A DNA stretch of 64,000 bases from Streptomyces sp. SA15 (GTDB taxonomy: Bacteria; Actinomycetota; Actinomycetes; Streptomycetales; Streptomycetaceae), in the NCBI RefSeq assembly GCF_002291145.1, contig NZ_NTGE01000142.1:62001-126000 (forward strand). Direction: 5' to 3'. The position numbers and the translations under genes were made by a program. Under the pieces are notes generated by a model. It did not search any database, was not told the DNA's origin, and saw only the letters and a list, made by a program, of their open reading frames with translations. This document shows, in pieces, positions 42,470-50,222 of this stretch. Every line of letters starts with the position of its first letter. Position 1 is the first letter of the stretch.

Positions 42470-42946
42470 TCACTGGGCGGCGGCGTCGGACTTGTCGACC
42501 GCGTCCCAGACGTTCGAGTACCAGGGGCGGTCGGCCGCCCCGAGGTCGGCGCGCGACTGCTTGGCCGCGTCCGGGTCGATGACGATGTACCCCGTCTCCC
42601 CCGGCATCACGTAGTGCAGCCGCTGCCGAATCTGCTGCTCGGCGTACGCGTCGTCCTGCCAGCGTGCCTTGAGGTCCCGCAGCCGTTCGACCCGCTCGGC
42701 GGCCTCTTCCTTCTCCCGCTGCAGATCGGAGATCTCGGCGCGCTGGGAGACGTACTGCCTTATGGGATAGGCCATGGCCACGATCAGCGTGCACAGCACC
42801 AGGGCGAGCAGCGCCGCCCGGCCGGTGAGCCGGGAGCGGCGGGCCTGCCGTTTGGTCTGGGAGCGGTAGACGCGGGCCGCGGTCTGCTCGCCGAGCAGCC
42901 GGATCCTGGTCGCGGTGGAGAAACGGTCGCGGTCCTTCACGGCCAT
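42470..42946 (-). CDS. divIC: Septum formation initiator, DivIC/FtsB family
   Basis: Small bitopic cell-division protein, 158 aa. A basic cytoplasmic part precedes one helix (AALLALVLCTLIVAMAYPI), then an outside coiled coil (YVSQRAEISDLQREKEEAAE, RVERLRDLKARWQDD) and the conserved RQRLHYVMPGETGYIV. It acts with FtsL/FtsQ at the sporulation septum. ATG 42946 has GGAGG six bases upstream. It is first of the leftward divIC-DUF501-ppx group; 21 bp separate it from DUF501. Confidence 0.92.
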   Translation of the reverse strand: MAVKDRDRFSTATRIRLLGEQTAARVYRSQTKRQARRSRLTGRAALLALVLCTLIVAMAYPIRQYVSQRAEISDLQREKEEAAERVERLRDLKARWQDDAYAEQQIRQRLHYVMPGETGYIVIDPDAAKQSRADLGAADRPWYSNVWDAVDKSDAAAQ

Positions 42947-42974
42947 GTCCCGCCTCCGTTCACCCTCATACGTG

Positions 42975-43019
42975 CGTACGTCCCCGGACACGGTACGGGA
43001 CCGAGTACGGGGACGTACG
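42975..43019 (-). terminator. Terminator after eno
   Basis: A perfect 12-bp stem CGTACGTCCCCG / CGGGGACGTACG surrounds a loop with its own CGGT/ACCG pair. It lies 48 bp past the leftward eno stop and 29 bp before divIC. Confidence 0.75.
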
Positions 43020-43066
43020 TACGACTGGCTAAGGCTTAACCCGGTAAGGGTCAGCCCTTGCTGTGC

Positions 43067-44356
43067 TTAATGGTTCGCAGAGCGAAACCGCGGGAAGGCG
43101 GAGCGGCCCGCGTACACCGCCGCGTCGTCGAGGATCTCCTCGATGCGCAGCAGCTGGTTGTACTTGGCGACGCGCTCGGAGCGGGCCGGGGCGCCGGTCT
43201 TGATCTGGCCGCAGTTGGTGGCGACGGCGAGGTCGGCGATGGTGACGTCCTCGGTCTCGCCGGAGCGGTGGGACATCATGCACTTGAAGCCGTTGCGCTG
43301 GGCCATCTCGACGGCGTCCAGGGTCTCGGTCAGCGAGCCGATCTGGTTGACCTTGACCAGCAGGGCGTTGGCGGCGCCATCCTCGATGCCGCGGGCCAGG
43401 CGCTCGGGGTTGGTGACGAACAGGTCGTCGCCGACGAGCTGGACCTTGTCGCCCAGCTTGTCGGTGATGGTCTTCCAGCCCTCCCAGTCGTCCTCGAACA
43501 GCGGGTCCTCGATGGAGACGAGCGGGTAGGCCTCGACGAGTTCGGCGTAGTACTCGGTCATCTCGGCGGCCGTGCGCGTCTTGCCCTCGAAGAGGTAGGA
43601 GCCGTCCTTGTAGAACTCGGACGCGGCGACGTCGAGCGCGAGGGCGATCTGCTCGCCGGGGGTGTAGCCGGCCTCCTTGATCGCCTCGAGGATGAGGTCG
43701 AGGGCCTCTCGGTTGGAGCCGAGGTTCGGGGCGAAGCCGCCCTCGTCGCCGAGGCCGGTGGCCAGGCCCTTGCTCTTCAGGACCTTCTTGAGGGTGTGGT
43801 AGACCTCGGTGCCCCAGCGCAGGGCCTCGGAGAAGGTCTCCGCGCCGATCGGGGCGATCATGAACTCCTGGATGTCCACGTTGGAGTCGGCGTGCGAGCC
43901 GCCGTTCAGGATGTTCATCATCGGAACGGGCAGCAGGTGCGCGTTCGGGCCGCCCAGGTAGCGGAAGAGCGGCAGGTCGCTGGCCTCGGAGGCGGCGTGG
44001 GCGACGGCGAGTGAGACGCCGAGGATGGCGTTGGCGCCGAGGGAGCCCTTGTTGTCGGTGGCGTCCAGGTCGAACATCGCCTGGTCGATCAGGCGCTGCT
44101 CGGTGGCGTCGTAGCCGACCAGCTCCGGGCCGATCTGTTCGATGACGGCCAGGACGGCCTTCTCGACGCCCTTGCCCTGGTAGCGGTTCGGGTCGCCGTC
44201 GCGGAGCTCGATGGCCTCGAAGGCGCCCGTGGAGGCGCCGGACGGGACGGCGGCACGACCCGTGCTGCCGTCGTCGAGGCCGACCTCGACCTCGACCGTG
44301 GGATTGCCTCGGGAGTCCAGGATTTCCCGGGCTACGACGACGTCGATGGACGGCAC
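43067..44356 (-). CDS. eno: Enolase
   Basis: Glycolytic enzyme converting 2-phosphoglycerate to phosphoenolpyruvate, 429 aa, cytoplasmic. Motifs: REILDSRGNPTVEVEV, VPSGASTGAFEAIELRDGD, NILNGGSHADSNVDIQEFM, GDEGGFAPN, the Mg-binding VSIEDPLFEDDWEGW and VGDDLFVTNPERL, and MMSHRSGETEDVTIADLAV. GTG 44356 is chosen: AAGGAG lies six bases upstream and the protein then begins as VPSIDVVV, like its relatives. It is monocistronic, with a palindrome upstream and its own terminator. Confidence 0.98.
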   Translation of the reverse strand: MPSIDVVVAREILDSRGNPTVEVEVGLDDGSTGRAAVPSGASTGAFEAIELRDGDPNRYQGKGVEKAVLAVIEQIGPELVGYDATEQRLIDQAMFDLDATDNKGSLGANAILGVSLAVAHAASEASDLPLFRYLGGPNAHLLPVPMMNILNGGSHADSNVDIQEFMIAPIGAETFSEALRWGTEVYHTLKKVLKSKGLATGLGDEGGFAPNLGSNREALDLILEAIKEAGYTPGEQIALALDVAASEFYKDGSYLFEGKTRTAAEMTEYYAELVEAYPLVSIEDPLFEDDWEGWKTITDKLGDKVQLVGDDLFVTNPERLARGIEDGAANALLVKVNQIGSLTETLDAVEMAQRNGFKCMMSHRSGETEDVTIADLAVATNCGQIKTGAPARSERVAKYNQLLRIEEILDDAAVYAGRSAFPRFRSANH

Positions 44357-44481
44357 GAGCATCTCCTTCTTCAATGTGACGCGGGTCAGCAGGACCGCGG
44401 TGGGTTCTGCGAGACGAGCCTAACCGGCTCCGGGGGATCGGCCAGCCGGTCGCCCACCCGTTGGGCAGAACCGAGAGTAAA

Positions 44482-44500
44482 TTGTTTCCGAACGGAACAA
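44482..44500 (-). promoter_or_regulatory. Operator-like near-palindrome upstream of eno
   Basis: TTGTTTCCG-AA-CGGAACAA is symmetric apart from one extra T in the left arm, and contains the perfect TTCCGAACGGAA. It covers the likely -35 box of eno, 126-144 bp before the start codon. The binding protein is unknown. Confidence 0.45.
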
Positions 44501-44558
44501 AGAGTCCGTACAAAGGGCACGCCAAATAAGGACGCACAGGCAAGGCAGGCATGAAAAA

Positions 44559-44599
44559 CCCCGCCCCGGTGCGTACGGGGGAGACGCACCGGGGCGGGG
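44559..44599 (-). terminator. Terminator after the rpfA-like gene
   Basis: A perfect 16-bp stem CCCCGCCCCGGTGCGT / complement with nine-base loop. On the minus strand it is followed by TTTTT, a classic intrinsic terminator, 90 bp past the leftward stop codon. Confidence 0.95.
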
Positions 44600-44688
44600 A
44601 GCCCGTGGGGACGGGGGGTGGCCCTCACGTGGCCTCACAATGGAGCTCACGTATATGAGGGCGCTGCGGTTCAGCTACCTGCCCGCTG

Positions 44689-45390
44689 TCACTTCAGGTG
44701 GAGCTGCTGACCCGGGAAGATGAGGTCGGCGTCCTCGACGATGTCCTTGTTCAGCTCGAACAGCTTCTCCCAGCCGCCCTTGACGTCGTGCGCCTCGGCG
44801 ATGGAGCTGAGGGTGTCGCCCGTGACGACCTTGTACTCGCCGTCGCCCTTCTTGACCTTCTTGCCGGTCGGGGTGGTGACGGTCTTCTTGGCGGCCGGAC
44901 GCTCGGCCTTCTCCGCGGCCGGGCGCTCGGCGGAACGCGAGGCCTGCTGCTCGGACGAACGGGTGCTGGTGCCGCTGTCGCTCGACGAGCTGTCGGAGGA
45001 GGAGCCGCCGCTGTAGCCGGCGCTCGACAGACCCTTGCCGCAGACCGGCCAGGCACCCTTGCCCTGGCCCGCGAGGACCTTCTCGGCGATCTCGATCTGC
45101 TGGGCCTTGGTGGCCTGGTCGGCGGTGGAGGCGTACTTGGTGCCGCCGTACCCGGCCCAGGTGGAGGCGGAGAACTGCAGACCGCCGTAGTAGCCGTTGC
45201 CGGTGTTGATGGACCAGTTGCCGCCGGACTCGCACTGGGCGACGGTGTCCCACTCGGAGGCGGTGGCGGCGGAGGCGTTGCCGGCCGCCATCAGCGGGGC
45301 GGCGACGGCCGCGCCGGTCACACCGGCGATGGCGATGGCGCGAGTGGCCTTGGACGGACGACGGTGCTTGCCCTTGCCGGAAAACAGCAT
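44689..45390 (-). CDS. rpfA: Resuscitation-promoting factor with LysM domain
   Basis: Secreted cell-wall hydrolase of 233 aa that helps spores germinate. A signal peptide ends near residue 41 (AAGNASA-A). The Rpf transglycosylase-like domain (about 44-122) has the catalytic Glu in TVAQCESGGNWSINTG (E54), YYGGLQFSASTWAGYGG and C-terminal WPVCGKGL. A Ser-rich then Lys/Ala/Glu-rich linker (about 125-180) leads to a C-terminal LysM domain (EYKVVTGDTLSSIAEAHDVK, LFELNKDIVEDADLIFPGQQ) that binds peptidoglycan. ATG 45390 has GAGGGGAT upstream. A long leader with a c-di-AMP riboswitch precedes it. Confidence 0.95.
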   Translation of the reverse strand: MLFSGKGKHRRPSKATRAIAIAGVTGAAVAAPLMAAGNASAATASEWDTVAQCESGGNWSINTGNGYYGGLQFSASTWAGYGGTKYASTADQATKAQQIEIAEKVLAGQGKGAWPVCGKGLSSAGYSGGSSSDSSSSDSGTSTRSSEQQASRSAERPAAEKAERPAAKKTVTTPTGKKVKKGDGEYKVVTGDTLSSIAEAHDVKGGWEKLFELNKDIVEDADLIFPGQQLHLK

Positions 45391-45483
45391 GGATGGATCC
45401 CCTCACCGACGCCTGCGAGGTGAGCTGTCGGGTTCGGGCCGGTTGAGTTGCCCGGTCGTGTCGCGCACGGTGTGTGCGCGGCA

Positions 45484-45626
45484 CGGCTTCACCCCAAGCC
45501 GGTGCCGGCCGCGAGCCCCCGAAGGGCCTCAACTGCCGGACCCGGCGCTTACCTTGGGTCCCCCGCTCCTGCCTACGGCGCTTGACGCGACGACTGTTCC
45601 CATGCGGCCGCTGGCAGGATTCGGCG
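45484..45626 (-). ncRNA. ydaO/yuaA-type c-di-AMP riboswitch in the rpfA leader
   Basis: On the minus strand the leader reads CGCCGAATCCTGCCAG (5' part), then GGCAGGAGCGGGGGACCCAA, and at the 3' part TTGGGGTGAAGCCG. These conserved blocks and their order match ydaO-type riboswitches, which bind cyclic di-AMP. Control of rpfA by such a switch is known in S. coelicolor, where c-di-AMP lowers expression. The exact limits and expression platform are not resolved here. Confidence 0.85.
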
Positions 45627-45663
45627 TTGCGGCAGCCGGGGCTCGCGGTGGCGAGCGGTCCTG

Positions 45664-45693
45664 ACCGTAGACACGCGATCCGCCGAATTTCAA
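45664..45693 (-). promoter_or_regulatory. Probable rpfA promoter
   Basis: Leftward TTGAAA (45688-45693), 18-bp spacer, TACGGT (45664-45669). It lies about 40 bp upstream of the riboswitch 5' block, as expected for its transcript. Confidence 0.5.
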
Positions 45694-45721
45694 AGACGAT
45701 CAGGGCTTCTGAGACTCATCC

Positions 45722-45760
45722 CACACTTTCACCAAACCGGACATTCGGTGGCGAAGTGTG
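45722..45760 (-). terminator. Hairpin after the second Rpf-like gene
   Basis: CACACTT (45722-45728) pairs with AAGTGTG (45754-45760), with further ACC/GGT and ACCG/CGGT pairing inside. It lies 26 bp past the leftward stop codon. Confidence 0.5.
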
Positions 45761-45785
45761 ACGCGAACTCCCGCCAGTTTTCGCC

Positions 45786-46790
45786 CTATTCGGCACCGAC
45801 GCCCAGGGTCTGACCGGGGACGATACGACTTGGGTCGACACCGATCACTTCTTTGTTCTCGTCGTAGAGCGCACGCCACCCGCCTTGGACGCCAAGGGAG
45901 TCGGCGATGGACGCGAGAGTGTCTCCGGGACGGACGGTGTACGAGTCGCCGCGGGCGGCGTGGCGGCCGGTGGAGTTGCCAGTGACGCCGGTGTCGGCGG
46001 TGCTCTCGTCGGCGGTGCCGCCGCGGTGGCGGCCGCCGCTGAGGGCTCCGGTGTCGACCAGACCCGAAAATCCGCCCTCTTGCCAGGAGTTGTCCGAGTC
46101 ACCCTCATTCGTCGCACCCGTGGAGGGGCTGTCGGGTTCCTGCGAGGCAGCGGAGCCGGAGTCGGATTCAGGTGATGCGTCGGACTTGGCCGAGTCGTCC
46201 GTCGTCTTCGACGGACCCGACGGGGTGTCAGACGGGGTGGGTGACGCGGGCGGCGAAGGAGAGGAGGCGTCCGCGGACGAGTCTGCCGACGAATCCGAGC
46301 CGAACAATCCGGATGAGTCGGATGATCCGGAGGAACCGGTCGAGTTGGACAGTCCCGTCGAGCCCGACGTGCCCGCGTCGCCCGCAACACCCGTGTCGAC
46401 GTCGGCCGAGCCGGAGTCCTTGTCGAGCCCGTTGAGCAGGCCGCAGGTGGACCAGTAGCCCACGCCCTTGTCCGCGAGGATCTTCTCGGCGACGGCTATC
46501 TGCTGGGAGCGGCTGGCCTGGTCGGCGCGCGCGGCATAGTCGAGGCCGCCGTACTGCTCCCAGTCCTCCTGGGCGATCTCGAGGCCGCCGTACTTCCCGT
46601 CGCCGTTGTTCTCGCTCCAAGAGCCGCCGGTCTTGCAGTCCGCGACCTGGTCCCACGTCGTGCCGCTGGCCGCGCTCGCGCCGGTGGCGGCGAGGAGCGG
46701 GATCGCGATGGCGGAGCCGGTCACCCCGGCCGCGACGAGGAGTGCCGGAGCCTGGCGGGGGCGACGGTGACGACCGTTCCCGGTGAGCAT
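45786..46790 (-). CDS. Rpf-like protein with LysM, catalytic Glu replaced by Lys
   Basis: Secreted protein of 334 aa. A signal peptide ends near residue 40 (ATGASA-A). The Rpf-like domain (about 43-125) has W-DQVADCKTGGSWSENNG, KYGGLEIAQEDWEQYGGLD and the final YWSTCGLL. The residue aligned with the catalytic Glu of CESGG is Lys (K53), so lytic activity is doubtful. A very long acidic Ser/Asp/Pro linker (about 127-270) follows, then a LysM domain (SYTVRPGDTLASIADSLGVQ, KEVIGVDPSRIVPGQTLGVG). ATG 46790 has GAAAGG seven bases upstream. It lies directly upstream of rpfA in the same direction, but with its own promoter and hairpin. Confidence 0.85.
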   Translation of the reverse strand: MLTGNGRHRRPRQAPALLVAAGVTGSAIAIPLLAATGASAASGTTWDQVADCKTGGSWSENNGDGKYGGLEIAQEDWEQYGGLDYAARADQASRSQQIAVAEKILADKGVGYWSTCGLLNGLDKDSGSADVDTGVAGDAGTSGSTGLSNSTGSSGSSDSSGLFGSDSSADSSADASSPSPPASPTPSDTPSGPSKTTDDSAKSDASPESDSGSAASQEPDSPSTGATNEGDSDNSWQEGGFSGLVDTGALSGGRHRGGTADESTADTGVTGNSTGRHAARGDSYTVRPGDTLASIADSLGVQGGWRALYDENKEVIGVDPSRIVPGQTLGVGAE

Positions 46791-46861
46791 GCGGATACCT
46801 TTCGCGAGACAGCTGTGACCGGCGCGACGGGTGGGGCTCGGTGTCGCGCTGATCCGTGAAC

Positions 46862-46890
46862 GTATAGGCAGCCGATCACTTGTCACAAGT
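46862..46890 (-). promoter_or_regulatory. Promoter of the second Rpf-like gene with overlapping palindrome
   Basis: Leftward TTGTGA, 16-bp spacer, TATACG. The -35 box lies within ACTTGT-C-ACAAGT (46878-46890), a perfect 6+6 palindrome that could be a repressor site. RNA would start about 60-65 bases before the ATG. Confidence 0.6.
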
Positions 46891-46940
46891 TAATGCCGCA
46901 CAGATCACGTGAAGATCACAGACTTGAGGGCGTGTCACCT

Positions 46941-48245
46941 TTACGCAGGTGAGAGGAGTCGACCACGGGGCGTGAAATCGACCGGCAACGTGCGCAGCCC
47001 GCGCATGATGAGGCCTCCTCTCCAGCGCAAATCGGCTGAATCCACCGCGAGTTGCAGGTCGGGGAGTCGAGCGAGCAGTGTGGCGAGAGCGGTCTGGCCC
47101 TCCAGACGGGCGAGGGGGGCGCCGAGGCAGTAATGGATGCCGTGGCCGTATCCGAGGTGCTGGTTGTCACGGCGGGAGAGGTCGAGGACGTCGGGGTCGG
47201 CGAACCGCTCCGGATCCCGGTCCGCGGCGGCCAGGACGACGAGGACGGGGTCGCCGGAGGCGATGTCCTGCCCGCCGATGGTGAGCGGCCGGGTGGCGAA
47301 CCGCCAGGTGGCGAGCTCCACGGGGCCGTCGTAGCGCAGGAGTTCCTCGACGCCGGTCTCCAGGAGGGCACGTTCGCCGGCCGCCAGGGACGTCTGGAGG
47401 CGGGCACGCTGGTCGGGGTGGGTGAGAAGGGCGTAGGTGCCGTTGCCGATCAGATTCACGGTGGTCTCGAAACCGGCGAACAGGAGGATGAAGGCCATGG
47501 CGGCGGCCTCGTTCTCGGTCAGGTGCTCGCCGTGGTCGGAGGCGCGGATGAGGCCGGAGATGAGGTCCTCGCCGGGACCGGCGGTCTCCGGGAGGGCTTC
47601 GCGCTTGCGGTGGATGAGGTCGGCGAGATAGCCGCGCATCTTCTTCACCGACCGCGCCACGCCTCCGCGCGGGCCTCCGCCGTGCCGGATCATCATCCCC
47701 GCCCAGTCCCGGAAGTCGTCCTGGTCCTCGCGCGGGACGCCGAGCAGGTCGCAGATCGCGTAGATGGGGAGCGGGAAGGCGAACTCGTGGATGAGGTCGG
47801 CGCTCCCCTTCTCCACGAACTGATCGATGAGTTGGTCCGTCAACTCCTGCACGCGCGGCGCGAACTCGGCAACCCGACGGGGCGTGAAGGCCTTGCTGAC
47901 GAGCCGTCTGAGCCGGGTGTGGTCCGGCGGGTCGATGTTGAGCAGATGGGTCATCAACTCGGCCTTACGCTCGCCGGGGATGCCGGTTTTGCCCTTGGCG
48001 TGCGCGGGCTCGTCATGATGCGCCGGGTTCTTGGAGAGCCGTGGGTCGGCCAGTGCCTGCTTGGCGTCGGCGTAACGGGTGACCAGCCAGGCCTCCACAC
48101 CGCTGGGCAGCTTCGTCCGGTGGACGGGGGCGTGCTCGCGGAGCCAGGCGTATGCCGGGTACGGGTTGGTGGCGAATTCCCAGGTGAAGAGGTCAGGGGT
48201 GGGGGTGTCGGCAGGGGCCGGGGTGGGGCCGGGCTGGTCGCTCAC
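46941..48245 (-). CDS. Cytochrome P450
   Basis: Soluble bacterial P450 of 434 aa. The I-helix oxygen-binding motif is LLFAGFETTVNLIGNGTYAL, the K-helix ExxR lies in VEELLRYDGPVELATWRFAT, and the heme-binding loop is LGYGHGIHYCLGAPLARLEG with the axial Cys. GTG start 48245 overlaps the mazG stop by GTGA. No ferredoxin gene adjoins it. Substrate is unknown; the conserved place after mazG suggests a core rather than antibiotic role. Confidence 0.93.
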   Translation of the reverse strand: MSDQPGPTPAPADTPTPDLFTWEFATNPYPAYAWLREHAPVHRTKLPSGVEAWLVTRYADAKQALADPRLSKNPAHHDEPAHAKGKTGIPGERKAELMTHLLNIDPPDHTRLRRLVSKAFTPRRVAEFAPRVQELTDQLIDQFVEKGSADLIHEFAFPLPIYAICDLLGVPREDQDDFRDWAGMMIRHGGGPRGGVARSVKKMRGYLADLIHRKREALPETAGPGEDLISGLIRASDHGEHLTENEAAAMAFILLFAGFETTVNLIGNGTYALLTHPDQRARLQTSLAAGERALLETGVEELLRYDGPVELATWRFATRPLTIGGQDIASGDPVLVVLAAADRDPERFADPDVLDLSRRDNQHLGYGHGIHYCLGAPLARLEGQTALATLLARLPDLQLAVDSADLRWRGGLIMRGLRTLPVDFTPRGRLLSPA

Positions 48246-49237
48246 TCCTCGAGCCCTTCAGCTGCCCGCACGGCGTCGCGGTAGGTCCGCGCGGCGCTGC
48301 GCAACGCCGCCTCCGGGTCCACCCCGGCCGCCTCCGCCCGGACCGCCAGAGCCAGCAACTCGTACCCGATGCCCTCCCCGGCCGGGAGCGGCACCTCCAG
48401 TCCCGCCGTCCGCACCCGCGACGCCAGCTTCGCCGCGAGCGCGAGGCCCGGCTGGCCGAGGGGGACGCCGTCCGTGACCGAGGTGCGCTGCTTCTCCATC
48501 GCCTTGGTGCGCAGCCAGTGCGCCTTGACCTCCTCGGGGGTGGTCGCGGTCTCGTCGCCGAAGACGTGCGGGTGGCGGTGGATCAGCTTGGTGACGATGC
48601 CGCCGGCCACGTCGTCGATGGAGAAGGGAGTGTCGGAGTCCTCCTCGGCGATGCGGGCGTGGAAGACGACCTGGAGGAGGACGTCGCCGAGTTCCTCGCG
48701 CAGTTCGTCGCGGTCGCCGTCCTCGATCGCCTCGACGAGTTCGTACGCCTCCTCGATGCCGTACTTCGCCAGGCCCTTGTGGGTCTGCTGGGAGGACCAG
48801 GGGCACTCGGCGCGGATACGGTCCATGACCTGGACGAGGTCGAGGAGACGGGCGCCCGGCAGGTCGTAGGAGGCGGGGAGCAGCTCCAGCTCCGGCATGT
48901 GGACGCGGCCGGAGCCCGCGAGGCGCGCCAGGCCGTCCGTGAGGGCCGGCTCGCCCTCGCCGGTCGCCACGACGACCACGGTCCTGCCGCCGGCGCACAC
49001 GTCGACCAGCTCCTCGGCGGTCGGCGACGCCTCCTCGACGGTTATCCCCGCCTCGCGCAGATACGGCAGCTGCGGGTGCGCGCCGTCCGCGCAGAGCACG
49101 CGGTCGGCGGCGTGCAGTGCCTGCCAGGCGGGCCAGGACAGCAGGCCGGGCGCGACACGGTGGCTGGTGGTGAGCAGGACGATACGGCCGGGGGCGGCTT
49201 CGGGGCTGGTGGTGGCTCCGGGGCTGGTTGCGTTCAC
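48242..49237 (-). CDS. mazG: Nucleoside triphosphate pyrophosphohydrolase MazG
   Basis: House-cleaning enzyme (331 aa) that cuts NTPs and dNTPs to monophosphates. The N-terminal 115 residues are a degenerate Rossmann-like extension (IVLLTTSHRVAPGLLSWPAW, VVVVATGEGEPALTDGLARL) seen in actinobacteria. The MazG core begins with LLDLVQVMDRIRAECPWSSQ, then THKGLAKYGIEEAYELVEAI (ExxE), REELGDVLLQVVFHARIAEE (ExxD) and KLIHRHPHVFGDE. A second helical part follows. The start is GTG 49237, with no clear ribosome site and a TTAGCT box close upstream, so it may be leaderless. Confidence 0.92.
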   Translation of the reverse strand: MNATSPGATTSPEAAPGRIVLLTTSHRVAPGLLSWPAWQALHAADRVLCADGAHPQLPYLREAGITVEEASPTAEELVDVCAGGRTVVVVATGEGEPALTDGLARLAGSGRVHMPELELLPASYDLPGARLLDLVQVMDRIRAECPWSSQQTHKGLAKYGIEEAYELVEAIEDGDRDELREELGDVLLQVVFHARIAEEDSDTPFSIDDVAGGIVTKLIHRHPHVFGDETATTPEEVKAHWLRTKAMEKQRTSVTDGVPLGQPGLALAAKLASRVRTAGLEVPLPAGEGIGYELLALAVRAEAAGVDPEAALRSAARTYRDAVRAAEGLEE

Positions 49238-49275
49238 GATTCGAAGCTAACGCACGCCGCCGACGGCCCCGCGAG

Positions 49276-49403
49276 TTGTCCACAGGCGGGGTTGTCCACA
49301 GGCACGCTTGTCCACGGAGTCACGGGCCTGCACACGCATGGGCCCGCACGCGCATGGGCCCGCACGCGCATGGGCCCGCACGCGCATGTGCCTGCGGACG
49401 ATG
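49276..49403. repeat. 16-bp periodic array with DnaA-box-like sites
   Basis: Eight 16-bp units start at 49276, 49292, 49308, 49324, 49340, 49356, 49372 and 49388. The first three begin with TTGTCCACA, TTGTCCACA and TTGTCCACG, the preferred Streptomyces DnaA-box sequence. The other five are of the type GGGCCCGCACGCGCAT, three of them identical. The array lies between the mazG start and the 3' end of the next gene. Confidence 0.88.
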
Positions 49404-49417
49404 GCCCCGCCGTACCG

Positions 49418-50062
49418 CTACGTCGTCTGCTGCGTCCCCGTCGCCGTGATCTCCCGTACCCACGGTGTCTTCGCGTCGACGCGGCTGCTCTTCTGGACGT
49501 CCCAGCTGCCGTAGCGCGGGTTGAGGTCGACGTCGAGGTCCTTGGAAGCCTTGGCCAGGGTGTTCCAGAAGGCGGGATCAGAGGTGTCGGTGCCCAGCTT
49601 GGCGGCCAGCTTCTGGGCCTCCAGCTGGAGACGGAGGTTTTCGTCGAGACGCTCGGGGGCGATGCCGTACTCCTGCAGCCAGGCCGCCTCCAGCGCCTCG
49701 GCGCCGCCGGTCTGCTGCTCCAGGGCGGAGCGCATCTGCTGGAGTTCCTTGCGGCTGACGGTCACCCCCGCGTCCTGGGCGGCGCGGTGCAGCACCCGGT
49801 CGAGGACCATGTTGTGCAGGGTGTCGCGGGTGAGGGTGCCGGTCTTGGCGATGGCCTGTTCGTACTGTGCCTCGTCGGGGACCGCCGCGCGCTGTGCCTC
49901 GCGCACCTCGTTCACCCGGGTCTCCAATTGGGAGACGGTGATCCGCTGGCCTCCGACGACGGCCGCCGCACCCGGATGCGCATCGTTTCCGCAGGCGGTG
50001 AGGAGGGGGGCCGCGGCGATCGCGGCAGAGAGGAGGAGCGCGGTGCGACGGCGGCGGTGCAA
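49418..50062 (-). CDS. SurA N-terminal-domain lipoprotein
   Basis: Exported lipoprotein of 214 aa. The signal LLLSAAIAAAPLLTAC ends in a lipobox Cys near residue 24. The mature part matches the SurA N-terminal chaperone fold (VGGQRITVSQLETRVNEVRE, MVLDRVLHRAAQDAGVTVSR, LRLQLEAQKLAAKLG) without a PPIase domain. It ends in a short segment NPRYGSWDVQKSSRV. Start TTG 50062 is chosen, with GGGAGG five bases upstream. It probably helps proteins fold outside the membrane. Confidence 0.85.
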   Translation of the reverse strand: MHRRRRTALLLSAAIAAAPLLTACGNDAHPGAAAVVGGQRITVSQLETRVNEVREAQRAAVPDEAQYEQAIAKTGTLTRDTLHNMVLDRVLHRAAQDAGVTVSRKELQQMRSALEQQTGGAEALEAAWLQEYGIAPERLDENLRLQLEAQKLAAKLGTDTSDPAFWNTLAKASKDLDVDLNPRYGSWDVQKSSRVDAKTPWVREITATGTQQTT

Positions 50063-50222
50063 GGGGACCTCCCGAGGAGATTGTGCGACAGTGCACAAGG
50101 TCTTGCGGTGATCGATGGTAGGCAGTGACCAAGCTCTGGCCAACCCATTCGACCAACGATTCGCCAGGACTTCGGGCACCGCCGCCCACCCGCACGGCCG
50201 TCTATGGCGCATCCGGCCGGTT

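Larger units (their letters stand above)
44357..44688. other. Intergenic region between rpfA-like gene and eno
   Basis: This 332-bp gap holds the terminator of the upstream Rpf gene (44559-44599), the probable leftward eno promoter (TTGTTC at 44495-44500 with a weak -10 near CTCTCG) and an overlapping near-palindrome (44482-44500). No gene is seen. Confidence 0.55.
45391..45785. other. Leader and promoter region of rpfA
   Basis: A 395-bp gap. From right to left it contains a hairpin after the second rpf gene (45722-45760), a leftward promoter (45664-45693), a ydaO-type riboswitch (about 45484-45626) and about 90 bp before the rpfA start. No protein gene is seen. Confidence 0.7.

Noticed and set aside
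49276..49316. Chromosomal replication origin
   Set aside because: Only three DnaA-like boxes and none of the origin-flanking genes (dnaA, dnaN, gyrB, rpmH).
49324..49403. CRISPR array
   Set aside because: Units of 16 bp follow each other without spacers and there are no cas genes.
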